Positions 54,770-63,942 of a stretch of DNA of 64,000 bases are shown in pieces. The notes below the pieces were generated by a model. The model was given only the letters and a program-made list of their open reading frames with translations, was not told where the DNA came from and ran no database searches. The stretch covers positions 372,001-436,000 of the forward strand of contig OZ244980.1 of assembly GCA_965223035.1 (NCBI GenBank), given 5' to 3'. The stretch comes from CAMDPA01 sp965223035 (GTDB lineage Bacteria; Pseudomonadota; Alphaproteobacteria; Rhizobiales; Hyphomicrobiaceae). Numbering within the stretch: position 1 is the stretch's first letter; each line of letters starts with the position of its first letter. A program made the translations under genes and the position numbers.

Positions 54770-54976
54770 AGGCGTGTCAGAGTTGGCTGGTAGCATCCCG
54801 TCCCCCCTCGCGGCCACCGACATCATCGCGCCATCGGTGAGTGGATGGGCTGCGCGATCCCCTCACGGATGACAGGTGCGCTCGATCAGCGTTGAGCGCG
54901 CGAACAACGTCGTCCAAACCTCTTTGCGGCGCGGTGCGGTACCGCCCAGCTCGGCGTTGCTTGCTGTGCGCAGAGC

Positions 54977-56422
54977 TTACTGTCCGACCGTGTAGGGCGA
55001 ATAACTGCGGCGGTTTTCATCGATCTGGAGCTTGTGGGCGATGGCCGGGCTCGCACGATCAGCGCAGTCGGTGCGCGTGCAGGTGCGGCACGAGATGCCA
55101 ATCGGCGTAACGATCTGCGGATCGTCGAGATGCAGCCCGTCCGAGTAGACGATGTCGCGCGCATGGCGGATCTCGCAGCCGAGCCCGATCGACAATCGGT
55201 CCACCCGCTGGGGTAAGCCGCCGCGCTTCGGGCCGTAGCCGGTTGAAGCAATGGTGCGGGCAATGCAGAAAAAGGTCTGACCCTCGGGCATGCGGCTGAC
55301 TTGGACGCGGATCATGCCGGGTGTGGCGAAAGCATCGTAGACATTCCAGCGCGGGCAAGCCGCGCCGAACCGGGCAATGTGAATGCCCGACGCGGAGAAC
55401 CGCTTGGAAATGTTGCCGGCAATGTCAACGCGGATCAAGTGAAACGGAATGCCCTCACTGCCAGCGCGGTGCAGTGTGGTCAGGCGGTGGCAGACCTGCT
55501 CGAAGGAGACGCCGAACCGGGACTGCAGAACCTCCACATCGTAGCGCACCTCCCGCGCCGCCCGGATAAAGCGGTCATAGGGCATCATGACCGCGGCGGC
55601 GAAGTAGTTGGCCAGCGCCGATCGGGCGAGTGCATCGGAGGCTTGGGACGTCAGCTTGCCGCCGGCAGACAAGCGATCGAGCAGCGGCCGGTGCGTCAAG
55701 TAGGCGATCTGGTGTGCCAGCTGAAAGGTGCGGCCCGGCAGCGTCAACATCTCGCACAACTCCAATCGGCGGGTGAGCGGATTGTAGCTGCGCAACATGC
55801 CGGGGATGCGAGCGACCGGGACGATCTCGACTTGCACGGCGAAACGTTGGTTCAGCACACGGATCAAGTCATGATGCAAGGTGTGCAGCGCGATCTCATT
55901 GTCCAGCCAGAGCTGCTCCGCGGCCTTTTCCAGGTCGGGGAAGTGGTTCATATGCAGTTGGATGAATTCCGTCACTTCCTCGGAGGGCAGCCCAGCCAGG
56001 CCGATTTCCGCCGGCGAGTTCCCATCGTGAGGGGCAGAGCCGCCATCGCCGTGCCGATTGTGGCGTAGGCCGCGGTATAAGGCCATCATGGCCTGCCCGA
56101 CGCTCGGTAGCGTCGCCACGAGGTCGCGCACATCGGACACCTTGACGTCATGATCCTCGAATATCGGATCGGACAGCGCCTCCATCAGCTCGGTGGCCAG
56201 GCGTTCATCGTCACCTCTGGCGAGCGTACCGATGTCAACGTGAAACTTGTCCGCCAGCGCCAACAGGACGCGCGCGGTCACGGGCCGCCGGTTGCTTTCG
56301 ATCAAATTCAGATAGCTGGGCGAGATGGCCAGCTCTGCCGCCATCTGCGCCTGGGTCAAGTGGCGCTCTTGTCTGAGCCGCCGTAACTTGCCGCCGACGT
56401 GCATCGCTCCCATACCGATCAT
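54977..56422 (-). CDS. ScfR/RamB-type short-chain fatty acid regulator
   Basis: A 481-residue regulator with an N-terminal XRE HTH (RLRQERHLTQAQMAAELAISPSYLNLIE), a middle ImmA/IrrE-like domain (FQLAHQIAYL, lacking a full HExxH, so probably non-catalytic) and a C-terminal DUF2083-type domain with Cys residues in ISCRTCTRTDCADRA. This architecture is that of RamB/ScfR proteins, which control acetate and glyoxylate-cycle genes. ATGs at 56413 and 56404 are alternative starts. It is divergent from isocitrate lyase across 199 bases, its likely target. Confidence 0.9.
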   Translation of the reverse strand: MIGMGAMHVGGKLRRLRQERHLTQAQMAAELAISPSYLNLIESNRRPVTARVLLALADKFHVDIGTLARGDDERLATELMEALSDPIFEDHDVKVSDVRDLVATLPSVGQAMMALYRGLRHNRHGDGGSAPHDGNSPAEIGLAGLPSEEVTEFIQLHMNHFPDLEKAAEQLWLDNEIALHTLHHDLIRVLNQRFAVQVEIVPVARIPGMLRSYNPLTRRLELCEMLTLPGRTFQLAHQIAYLTHRPLLDRLSAGGKLTSQASDALARSALANYFAAAVMMPYDRFIRAAREVRYDVEVLQSRFGVSFEQVCHRLTTLHRAGSEGIPFHLIRVDIAGNISKRFSASGIHIARFGAACPRWNVYDAFATPGMIRVQVSRMPEGQTFFCIARTIASTGYGPKRGGLPQRVDRLSIGLGCEIRHARDIVYSDGLHLDDPQIVTPIGISCRTCTRTDCADRASPAIAHKLQIDENRRSYSPYTVGQ

Positions 56423-56438
56423 CCCCCAGATAAATTAC

Positions 56439-56487
56439 AAAAATTTGCTATTTACAACATCTTTTTTGTCAATAGGTATGCAATTTT
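56439..56487. promoter_or_regulatory. Candidate ScfR/RamB operator region
   Basis: AAAAATTTGC (56439-56448) and GCAATTTT (56480-56487) form an inverted pair in an A/T-rich stretch between the regulator and isocitrate lyase genes. They resemble the TTTGCAA-type sites bound by corynebacterial RamB. Position and symmetry are the only evidence. Confidence 0.4.
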
Positions 56488-56621
56488 CAGCGCTGCGCCA
56501 GTTATATCAGTGTCTTCTTGCATTGCAACACGCTTATGTGCTCTGTGGCGTTGTCAATCGTTGAAAAGTGCGCCGGACAATGCGGTCGCACTTGGTTACA
56601 GCCCGATAAGAGGGGATCGAG

Positions 56622-57905
56622 ATGACCGCCACACCTGCTGATCGTTACGCCAACATTAAGCGGGACTACTCGCCACAGGACGTGCGCCGGCTGTCCGGTA
56701 CGGTTCATGTCGAACACACGCTGGCCAAACTCGGGGCTGCGCGGCTGTGGCAGCTGCTGCACGAACGTCCGTTGGTCCGCGCGTTGGGCGCATTGACCGG
56801 CAACCAGGCGGTGCAACAGGTCAAGGCCGGCCTGGAGGCCATCTATCTGTCGGGTTGGCAGGTCGCGGCGGACGCCAACAACGCCGGCCAGATGTATCCG
56901 GACCAATCGCTTTACCCCGCCTCGTCGGTTCCGCAGGTGATCGAGCGGATCAACAACGCCTTGCTTCGGGCCGACCAGATCGCTGCCGTCGAGGGCGACA
57001 CCTCAACTTATTGGCTGGCGCCGATCGTGGCGGATGCCGAGGCCGGCTTCGGCGGCCCGCTCAATGCCTTCGAACTGATGAAAGCGATGATTGCGGCCGG
57101 CGCGGCGGGTGTGCATTTCGAGGACCAGCTTGCGTCGGAAAAGAAGTGTGGTCACCTCGGCGGCAAGGTGTTGGTGCCGACGCGCAGCTTCATTCGAACG
57201 CTTAATGCCGCGCGGCTGGCGGCTGATATCGCCCGGACCGATACCATCGTAATGGCGCGCACCGATGCCCATTCGGCGACGCTGATCACGTCGGACATCG
57301 ATCCCTATGACGAGCCCTGGATCGACGGCGCCCGGACCGACGAAGGCTTCTATCGTCTCAAGCAAGGCAACACCCATTCCGTCGAGCACGCGATCGCGCG
57401 AGGTCTGGCATACGCACCTTACTGCGACATGATTTGGTGGGAGACCTCGACGCCCGACATCGGCGAGGCCCGGGAGTTCGCCGCGGAACTCCATCGCCAA
57501 CACCCGGGCAAACTGCTCGCCTATAACTGCTCGCCGTCGTTCAACTGGCGCGCCAAGCTCGATCTCAATGACATCGAGACATTTCAAGAGCAGATCGCGG
57601 AGATGGGCTATCGGTTCCAGTTCGTGACGCTGGCCGGCTTCCACTCGCTCAATCTGTCGATGTTCGAGCTGGCCGCGGGCTATGCCAAGCGTGGCATGGG
57701 CGCCTACTCGGAGCTGCAGGAGCGCGAGTTTGCCGCCCAGGAGCGCGGCTTCACCGCGGTGCGCCACCAGCGCGAGGTTGGCACCGGCTATTTCGATGCG
57801 GTCGCCATGGCCGTATCTGCCGGCCGGTCGGAGACCACGGCCATGGCCGGGTCGACGGAGACCGATCAATTCAACCAGCCGTCGCATTCCGTCGCGGCCG
57901 AATAA
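56622..57905 (+). CDS. aceA: Isocitrate lyase
   Basis: A 427-residue glyoxylate-shunt enzyme that splits isocitrate to glyoxylate and succinate. The signature KKCGHLGGKVLVPT with the catalytic Cys is present, plus SGWQVAADANNAGQMYPDQS, WLAPIVADAEAGFGG, MARTDAHSATLI and NCSPSFNW. It is divergent from the ScfR-type regulator and followed by DUF4170 and malate synthase genes, forming the shunt cluster. Confidence 0.98.
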   Translation: MTATPADRYANIKRDYSPQDVRRLSGTVHVEHTLAKLGAARLWQLLHERPLVRALGALTGNQAVQQVKAGLEAIYLSGWQVAADANNAGQMYPDQSLYPASSVPQVIERINNALLRADQIAAVEGDTSTYWLAPIVADAEAGFGGPLNAFELMKAMIAAGAAGVHFEDQLASEKKCGHLGGKVLVPTRSFIRTLNAARLAADIARTDTIVMARTDAHSATLITSDIDPYDEPWIDGARTDEGFYRLKQGNTHSVEHAIARGLAYAPYCDMIWWETSTPDIGEAREFAAELHRQHPGKLLAYNCSPSFNWRAKLDLNDIETFQEQIAEMGYRFQFVTLAGFHSLNLSMFELAAGYAKRGMGAYSELQEREFAAQERGFTAVRHQREVGTGYFDAVAMAVSAGRSETTAMAGSTETDQFNQPSHSVAAE

Positions 57906-57949
57906 ATCACCGGCGACAAGTCGCCGGCTACAGGCAAGGAGACAGTGTC

Positions 57950-58141
57950 ATGCAACAGCAATTCTGGGTGATCGGTGCCGATTACGCGGACGCGAGCTTT
58001 ACCAGCGCGCGCGAAGGCTCGCTGGAGGTGTTGGGCCCGTTTGAGGACCGCGCCGAGGCCACGCGCGTCTGGCGCGAGCAGTCGGAGGCGACCCGGTACC
58101 GGGCGACCACGCGGTACACGATTGCGGCAAGCCGCGCTTAA
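57950..58141 (+). CDS. DUF4170 small protein
   Basis: A 63-residue protein matching the DUF4170 pattern (FWVIGADYADASFT, then LGPFEDRAEATRVWREQS). AAGGAGA 9 bases upstream supports the start. It lies 44 bases after aceA, so it is probably cotranscribed. Function unknown. Confidence 0.85.
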   Translation: MQQQFWVIGADYADASFTSAREGSLEVLGPFEDRAEATRVWREQSEATRYRATTRYTIAASRA

Positions 58142-58370
58142 CGCCGGTTGCCGCAAGTCGGATCTGGTTGTCGCGCGTGGGGCTTGCCCCATGCCCAACC
58201 GGTCCGGCTGATCTGCCACTTGCGCGTTGATCGGCGCGGCCGTCGCGCCCGTCGACGCGGTTCCAGCTAGTGGCCGGTGGCGCTGCGTACCTGCACAACC
58301 CTTCAACTGCACGTCCACGCAGGCAGAAAGCCGGTGGCCGTTGTTATGCAATCCGACGGAGCTGTCGATT

Positions 58371-60554
58371 ATGACCGACGTGCAAAGAACCTCCTTTGCC
58401 GGCCTGAAGGTCGCGCAGGTGCTCAACGATTTCATCCGGGATGAGGTGCTGCCGGGCACCGGGGTCGATGAGCATGCGTTCTGGACCGGCGTTGACGGTT
58501 TGATCCGTCGACTGGCGCCGCGGAACCGGGCACTGCTGGCCGAGCGCGATCGGTTGCAAAGTGAGATCGACGCTTGGCACCGTTCGCGCGTCGGCCAGCC
58601 GATCGACGCGGCGGCCTATCGGGCGTTCTTGGGCGAGATCGGCTATCTGCTCCCGGAGGGGCCGGACTTCCTCGTGGACACGGCCAACGTCGATGATGAG
58701 ATTGCTGAGGTCGCCGGCCCGCAGCTGGTGGTGCCGATCTCCAATGCGCGCTACGCGCTCAACGCGGCGAATGCGCGTTGGGGCTCGCTCTACGACGCGC
58801 TTTATGGGACCGACGCGATCCCGGATGAGGGGAGCACAGCCCGCGGCGCCAGCTATAACGCCGAACGTGGTGCGAGCGTGATCGCATGGGCGCGCAGCTT
58901 GCTCGACCAGGTCGCTCCGCTGGCGATCGGCTCGCATGCCGACGCGACCGGCTATGCCATCAAGGATGGCCGCCTCACCGTGGAACTCGGCTGTGGCACG
59001 ACAACAAACCTAGCCGAGTATGACAAATTCCGCGGGTTCCGGGGCGAGCCGGGCACACCCGAGGCCGTCTTGATCAGAAACCACGGCCTGCATGTCGAGA
59101 TCACGATCGACCGCGATCACCCGATCGGGCGCCATGATGCTGCCGGTGTCTGCGACGTCGTGTTGGAATCTGCGCTGTCGACGATCATGGATCTGGAGGA
59201 CTCAATTGCCGCCGTCGATACCGGTGACAAGGTCGCCGCCTATCGCAATTGGCTAGGACTGATGCAGGGGACGCTGACGGCAACGGTGCCGAAGCAGGGC
59301 ACAACCATCACGCGTCGCCTGGCTGCGGACCGTAGCTACCGGCGGCCCGACGGTGGCACGCTAACGCTTCCCGGCCGCAGCCTGATGCTGATCCGTAACG
59401 TCGGCCATCTGATGATGGATGCCAGCGTGCTCGACCAGAACGACAGCCCGGTTCCTGAAGGGATACTCGACGCCGTCATCACCAGCCTGATCGCGCTCCA
59501 CGATATGCGCGGCGACGGTGCCGGGCGCAACAGCCGGGCCGGCTCGATCTACATCGTCAAGCCGAAGATGCACGGACCGGAGGAGGTCGCGTTCGCCAGC
59601 CAGCTGTTCGCCGAGGTGGAAGATCTGCTGGGTCTCGATCGAAATACCATCAAAATGGGCATTATGGACGAGGAACGGCGGACCACGCTGAACTTGAAGG
59701 CGTGCATCCGTGCCGCCCAATCGCGGGTGTTCTTTATCAACACCGGCTTCCTCGACCGCACCGGCGACGAGATTCACACCGCGATGGAGGCCGGCCCCAT
59801 GATCCGCAAGGCGGACATGAAATCGGCGCCATGGATCAAGGCCTATGAGGATTGGAACGTCGACATCGGACTGGCCTGCGGCTTGCCCGGCCACGCCCAG
59901 ATTGGCAAAGGCATGTGGGCGATGCCCGACCTGATGGGTCAGATGCTCACCACCAAGATCGGGCACGTCGAGGCAGGTGCCTCCACGGCCTGGGTGCCAT
60001 CGCCGACGGCGGCCACGCTGCACGCGACGCACTACCATCGGATCAACGTCGCTGAGCGGCAGGGCGCGCTCGCGTCGCGGGCCCGCGCCAGCCTCGAGGC
60101 GTTGCTGACCGTGCCCTTGGCGGGTGCGCCCAGCTGGTCGCCCGAACAGATCCAGCGCGAACTCGACAACAACGCTCAAGGTATCTTGGGCTATGTGGTG
60201 CGATGGGTGGAACAGGGCGTCGGTTGCTCCAAGGTGCCGGACATCGATGGTGTCGGTTTGATGGAGGACCGCGCGACGTTGCGGATCTCCAGTCAGCACA
60301 TCGCCAATTGGCTCAAGCACGGCGTCGTCGGCGAACAGCAGGTGACGGAGGCTCTGCGTCGCATGGCAGCCGTGGTCGACCGCCAAAATGGCGACGACCC
60401 GGACTATCGGCCGATGGCACCAGATTTTGACCGTTCGGTTGCCTTTGCGGCCGCCTGCGCCCTGGTGTTCAAAGGGTCTCAGCAACCAAACGGTTACACT
60501 GAGCCATTATTGCACGCATATCGTGTGGTGGCCAAGCGCCAGGCAGGGTCGTGA
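58371..60554 (+). CDS. glcB: Malate synthase G
   Basis: A 727-residue enzyme from the ATG at 58371 that condenses glyoxylate with acetyl-CoA. Typical type-G segments are FLVDTANVDDEIAEVAGPQLVVPISNARYALNAANARWGSL in consecutive blocks, IMDLEDSIAAVD with the Mg-binding acid, GILDAVITSLIALHDM, KMGIMDEERRTTLNLKACI and MEAGPMIRKADMK. It completes the glyoxylate shunt with aceA, 229 bases after the DUF4170 gene. The frame is open to 58227 but that leader is unlike the family. Confidence 0.97.
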   Translation: MTDVQRTSFAGLKVAQVLNDFIRDEVLPGTGVDEHAFWTGVDGLIRRLAPRNRALLAERDRLQSEIDAWHRSRVGQPIDAAAYRAFLGEIGYLLPEGPDFLVDTANVDDEIAEVAGPQLVVPISNARYALNAANARWGSLYDALYGTDAIPDEGSTARGASYNAERGASVIAWARSLLDQVAPLAIGSHADATGYAIKDGRLTVELGCGTTTNLAEYDKFRGFRGEPGTPEAVLIRNHGLHVEITIDRDHPIGRHDAAGVCDVVLESALSTIMDLEDSIAAVDTGDKVAAYRNWLGLMQGTLTATVPKQGTTITRRLAADRSYRRPDGGTLTLPGRSLMLIRNVGHLMMDASVLDQNDSPVPEGILDAVITSLIALHDMRGDGAGRNSRAGSIYIVKPKMHGPEEVAFASQLFAEVEDLLGLDRNTIKMGIMDEERRTTLNLKACIRAAQSRVFFINTGFLDRTGDEIHTAMEAGPMIRKADMKSAPWIKAYEDWNVDIGLACGLPGHAQIGKGMWAMPDLMGQMLTTKIGHVEAGASTAWVPSPTAATLHATHYHRINVAERQGALASRARASLEALLTVPLAGAPSWSPEQIQRELDNNAQGILGYVVRWVEQGVGCSKVPDIDGVGLMEDRATLRISSQHIANWLKHGVVGEQQVTEALRRMAAVVDRQNGDDPDYRPMAPDFDRSVAFAAACALVFKGSQQPNGYTEPLLHAYRVVAKRQAGS

Positions 60555-60747
60555 TTGCGTTGATGGCGCTGACGACGCCACCACGCGTTAACCGACGGCA
60601 TAGGCAGCCGACCGACGTGCCAGACCCAGCCGCAGCGCCACTTCGCCTCGTGACTTGTGCGAGCCAAGCGCTACAATCATCGTCCAACAGCAGGACTGAG
60701 ACGAGGGTATCGGGTCCGGCGTTCAACGTTTTGGCAATGAGGACGCC

Positions 60748-61020
60748 ATGAAGATTGCAAGCGAGATTGCGGCAGGGAAGTCCCTGCTCTTTGACGGAAC
60801 CGATCTGGAGATTCGGGCTCAGCTCCACAACAAGACCGTGACAATTGATGTGGTGAAAGCGGGCCGGTGCGTGCACCGGGTCGTGATCGACGATGCCGTC
60901 GGTCCGTTGGAGCATGAATGGATCGCGGACCTGTTCGCACGCGAGGATCGGGTCCACCTCGGACACCTCACCCGCGAGGCGGCTGAATACCTGGAAAGCC
61001 TCAATACGAACCAAGGCTGA
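60748..61020 (+). CDS. Small hypothetical protein
   Basis: A 90-residue protein (MKIASEIAAGKSLLFDGTDL) with a mixed beta/alpha look and a GAGGA 4 bases before the ATG. It has no signal peptide and no recognised family. It stands alone after glcB. The good ribosome binding site and balanced composition make it a likely real gene. Confidence 0.65.
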   Translation: MKIASEIAAGKSLLFDGTDLEIRAQLHNKTVTIDVVKAGRCVHRVVIDDAVGPLEHEWIADLFAREDRVHLGHLTREAAEYLESLNTNQG

Positions 61021-61199
61021 CGGACGTTCCGCGTATGCCTGGCGTGGCGAGAAGAGCGGCCACCGGTGGCTGCTCGTGCATCAAAGGCCGGTCGTGGTCT
61101 GTTGGACAATCGCGCGTTCATTGGGGCTACGGTGCCGATACTCGGTTGAGAGGAGCCCGCGCGCGGGAGAAACGGGCCGCCGATGCCGCCAACAAGGGG

Positions 61200-61889
61200 T
61201 TACCCGCGAATCGCCGCCTTGATGGTTTCCACGGTAGCGCCGGGCGCCCGTGCCGCGCCGATGATGCGTGCTTCCTGCCGCGATAGTGAGTCCGCCGCGG
61301 CCTGCATGTCGCCGACTTTGTCGCACGGAACCACGACCGCGCCATGCCGATCGGCGTGAATTAAGTCGCCTGACGTGACCGCCATGCCATGAACCGTGAC
61401 ATCGACGTTGAAGTCGACCACGTGGACGTAGGCGTGTGATGGCCCAACTGAGCCGGCCAGCATTTGAAAACCCTCGGCGATCGCCGGGATGTCGCGAATC
61501 GAGCCATTGGTGATAACCCCGAGCGCACCCAGCGCCCGGTGCACGTTGGATTGCACCTCGCCCCAGAACGCTCCATAGCCCGCGGGATCATCGAGATCTT
61601 GCATGATCATCACGCTTGGCTGCGGCTGCGAGGCCACGTAGTCGAGGTAGTCCAACCGCTTTTCCAAGCCGTCGGCAGCGCCTAAGCGGCTCGGGTTTTT
61701 GGCCCTGAACGTGACGGTCTTGGCGTAGCCGACCATAGGCGGTAGCGCGGGAAAAGGACAGGTGAAGTGCTGGACCGTATAGCCAGCGCCCCGCCGCTCC
61801 GGCGCGACGATCTCGATCAAGTTACACACCGTGGGCGTGTCGATCGAGTGTAGGAATTCCAACGCCGCGTCCGTTACCGTCGCCACCAT
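61200..61889 (-). CDS. RraA-like / HMG aldolase-like protein
   Basis: A 229-residue protein of the RraA fold. The family motif is seen as GALGVITNGSIRDIPAI with the metal-proximal Arg-Asp pair, followed by HVVDFNVDVTVHGMAV and DLIHADRHGAVVVPCDK. Members are class II pyruvate aldolases/oxaloacetate decarboxylases or RNase E modulators. The extended N-terminal part favours an aldolase-like role. No linked gene shows the substrate. Confidence 0.85.
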   Translation of the reverse strand: MVATVTDAALEFLHSIDTPTVCNLIEIVAPERRGAGYTVQHFTCPFPALPPMVGYAKTVTFRAKNPSRLGAADGLEKRLDYLDYVASQPQPSVMIMQDLDDPAGYGAFWGEVQSNVHRALGALGVITNGSIRDIPAIAEGFQMLAGSVGPSHAYVHVVDFNVDVTVHGMAVTSGDLIHADRHGAVVVPCDKVGDMQAAADSLSRQEARIIGAARAPGATVETIKAAIRG

Positions 61890-61991
61890 GCCCTGCCAAT
61901 CCCCGTTTGATTGTCGTGACGGTTGCGCCCGCCACCTACCGCATTTCAGAGTGAACTCGAAGCTTCCCGCTCGCCAGCCCCGCTTGCCCCA

Positions 61992-62288
61992 TCACCTACG
62001 CTTACAGAAGGTGGCCCGACCGCGACACGTTACGCCGGACGGACCGGTAATGCACTTATACTTTTCATTTCTGATGGTGTGTCCAGCCACTTTGCCGGTG
62101 GCGAGAAAGCCCGGCCAAAGCCCCCAACTGACGGCTTGTACCATGGTCTCCATCACGTACCATTTGGCGGATGTGGCGGTCGCAGCCGTCGCCCGCGCGC
62201 CCGTTGTCACGCATTGCGCTTGCGCTGCGGCGCCCGCTGCCAAGATTATGATGGCGGCGCCTATTGCCATGACAGTTCTCGATTTCAT
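61992..62288 (-). CDS. Small secreted protein of unknown function
   Basis: A 98-residue protein from the ATG at 62288, with GGGAG 8 bases upstream; the frame is open to 62336. The signal peptide is SRTVMAIGAAIIILAAGAAA and the mature part starts near QAQC. Cysteines in QCVTTG, KCITG, VTCRG and TFCKRR would allow two disulfides. It resembles short exported proteins common in alphaproteobacteria. Confidence 0.7.
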   Translation of the reverse strand: MKSRTVMAIGAAIIILAAGAAAQAQCVTTGARATAATATSAKWYVMETMVQAVSWGLWPGFLATGKVAGHTIRNEKYKCITGPSGVTCRGRATFCKRR

Positions 62289-63074
62289 CAGGTGGTCTCC
62301 CGTACACGTCGCATTTTTTTCAGGGTTGATCGTCATGCATCACTGGTCGCCGATGCCGGCGATCTGGTATGGCTTCGCTCTGCGAGCCGACGGTGTCAGT
62401 TCCGCAAGACCCCCGATCAGGCGGTCCGTCGGTCTGCGAAATCGGCAAGATGGAGTATTGGCGCTGTCGATGGCAACATCATGGGCGCCGCCGCCAGGTT
62501 GGCGAATCGCAATGGTTCTGCGACCACTGGCGTCGCGCCGGCGGCTCGTCGTTGCTTGCAACCGGCCGCGCTGATGGCGCATCGAGGTCAGACTGCTCAT
62601 GTGACCTACTGGACGGCAGAGCGGGCGGGGGGCAAACTCATGGTCTTGCTGGTATAGGGCCCGTAGCGCAGCCCTGCGTGGTGCGACGTGGCTGGCGCCC
62701 CTGCTGTCCGCGACGAGGGTGGCGGCGCGCCCCTGCGGTTGCCGGCGTCGGGGACGGCCATCGCTGCCCGGTGACCGGTCTCGCCGGTGGTCGCTGCAAC
62801 GGCACTGGGCGCAGCGGTCCGGCAGAACGGGCTCAGGTTTGATCGATTGAGATGGATCGGCGTCGCGTGACATCTCCAACCCGGCTGTGGCCGTAGCAAA
62901 AAGGTCCCGGCGCTGCTCACGACCGTGATCGAGCCCAAGCACAGTCGATTGCGCCCTGGCGGGCGTGCCAACGTGTCAGGACGAACCATTGGGTAAGGGT
63001 CGGCGTGTGCAACGGGAGGAGCTGGTTGTCAATTTGTGACTGTGCAGAACCAACAGCGGTTCGGGAGCCAAGCA
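62289..63074. other. Intergenic region, no gene seen
   Basis: About 790 bases. Frames of 130-200 codons exist on both strands, but the products are Arg/Gly/Cys-rich without motif or ribosome binding site. The stretch could be a decayed gene. Confidence 0.4.
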
Positions 63075-63878
63075 ATGACTAAGCCGGTTGTCGGGGTGAT
63101 CGGGAACGCCCATCTCGTCAACGAACGGATCGCCGTGCAATTGGTCGGCGAAAGAAATCTGCGCGCATTGGCCGAGGTTTGCGACGCGCTACCGCTGATG
63201 TTTGCCGGCGCGCCGGAGATCACCGACATCGGCGCGCTGTTGGCCGTGGTCGACGGTATTCTGCTGACCGGTGCGCGCGCCAACGTTCATCCGACCCGCT
63301 TCCAGGCCGACCCGCATCCAGACCACGAGCCTTATGATGAGAGCCGAGACGCGGTGGCGCTGAGCCTGGTCGAGGCGTGTGTCGCCCAATCGGTGCCGAT
63401 CTTTGGGGTGTGCCGCGGACTTCAAGAGATGAATGTCGCCTTTGGCGGCACGCTGCATCCAGAAATTCGAGAGCTGCCCGGGCGCATGAACCATCGCATG
63501 CCGCGCCTGGCCAACGGCGAAATGCACCCTGATCCCAACGTGGTTTTTGCAGACCGGCACGACGTCCAACTGGTTCCGGGCGGTGTCTTCGCGCGCCTGC
63601 TCGGGCGCGACACGATCCGCGTGAATTCGCTGCATGGCCAGGGGATCTTGAAGCCCGGCCAGCGGGTCCTGGTGGAGGGCGTGGCCGAAGACGGCACGAT
63701 CGAAGCGATTCGCATTGCCGATGCGCCCGGCTTCGCGTTGGGCGTTCAATGGCATGCCGAGTACGACCCGCAGTGCAATCCGATCAACCGAGCGTTGTTT
63801 CAAGCTTTCGGCCAAGCGATCGCCGACCGCAAACGCGCCGCGCCGCGCAAACTTGCCGTGCAGCCGGATCACGCGTGA
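63075..63878 (+). CDS. Gamma-glutamyl-GABA hydrolase-like class I glutamine amidotransferase (PuuD-type)
   Basis: A 267-residue peptidase C26 family protein. The nucleophile lies in IFGVCRGLQEMNVAFGG, and the His/Glu pair in GVQWHAEYD. ILLTGARANVHPTRF and VNSLHGQGI are family segments. PuuD hydrolyses gamma-glutamyl-GABA in putrescine breakdown. GGGAG 7 bases upstream supports the ATG at 63075. Other genes of the pathway probably lie beyond the window. Confidence 0.88.
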   Translation: MTKPVVGVIGNAHLVNERIAVQLVGERNLRALAEVCDALPLMFAGAPEITDIGALLAVVDGILLTGARANVHPTRFQADPHPDHEPYDESRDAVALSLVEACVAQSVPIFGVCRGLQEMNVAFGGTLHPEIRELPGRMNHRMPRLANGEMHPDPNVVFADRHDVQLVPGGVFARLLGRDTIRVNSLHGQGILKPGQRVLVEGVAEDGTIEAIRIADAPGFALGVQWHAEYDPQCNPINRALFQAFGQAIADRKRAAPRKLAVQPDHA

Positions 63879-63942
63879 ATCTATCACGGCGGCATAGCTG
63901 TTCAGAGTTGGCCGGATGGTTCCAGCTAACTCCGACACGCTT

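Noticed and set aside
59361..60485. 374-codon open frame on the minus strand
   Set aside because: Antisense shadow of malate synthase G.
62340..62942. Frames of 157-200 codons near 62.6 kb
   Set aside because: Low-complexity Arg/Gly/Cys composition and no start signals.
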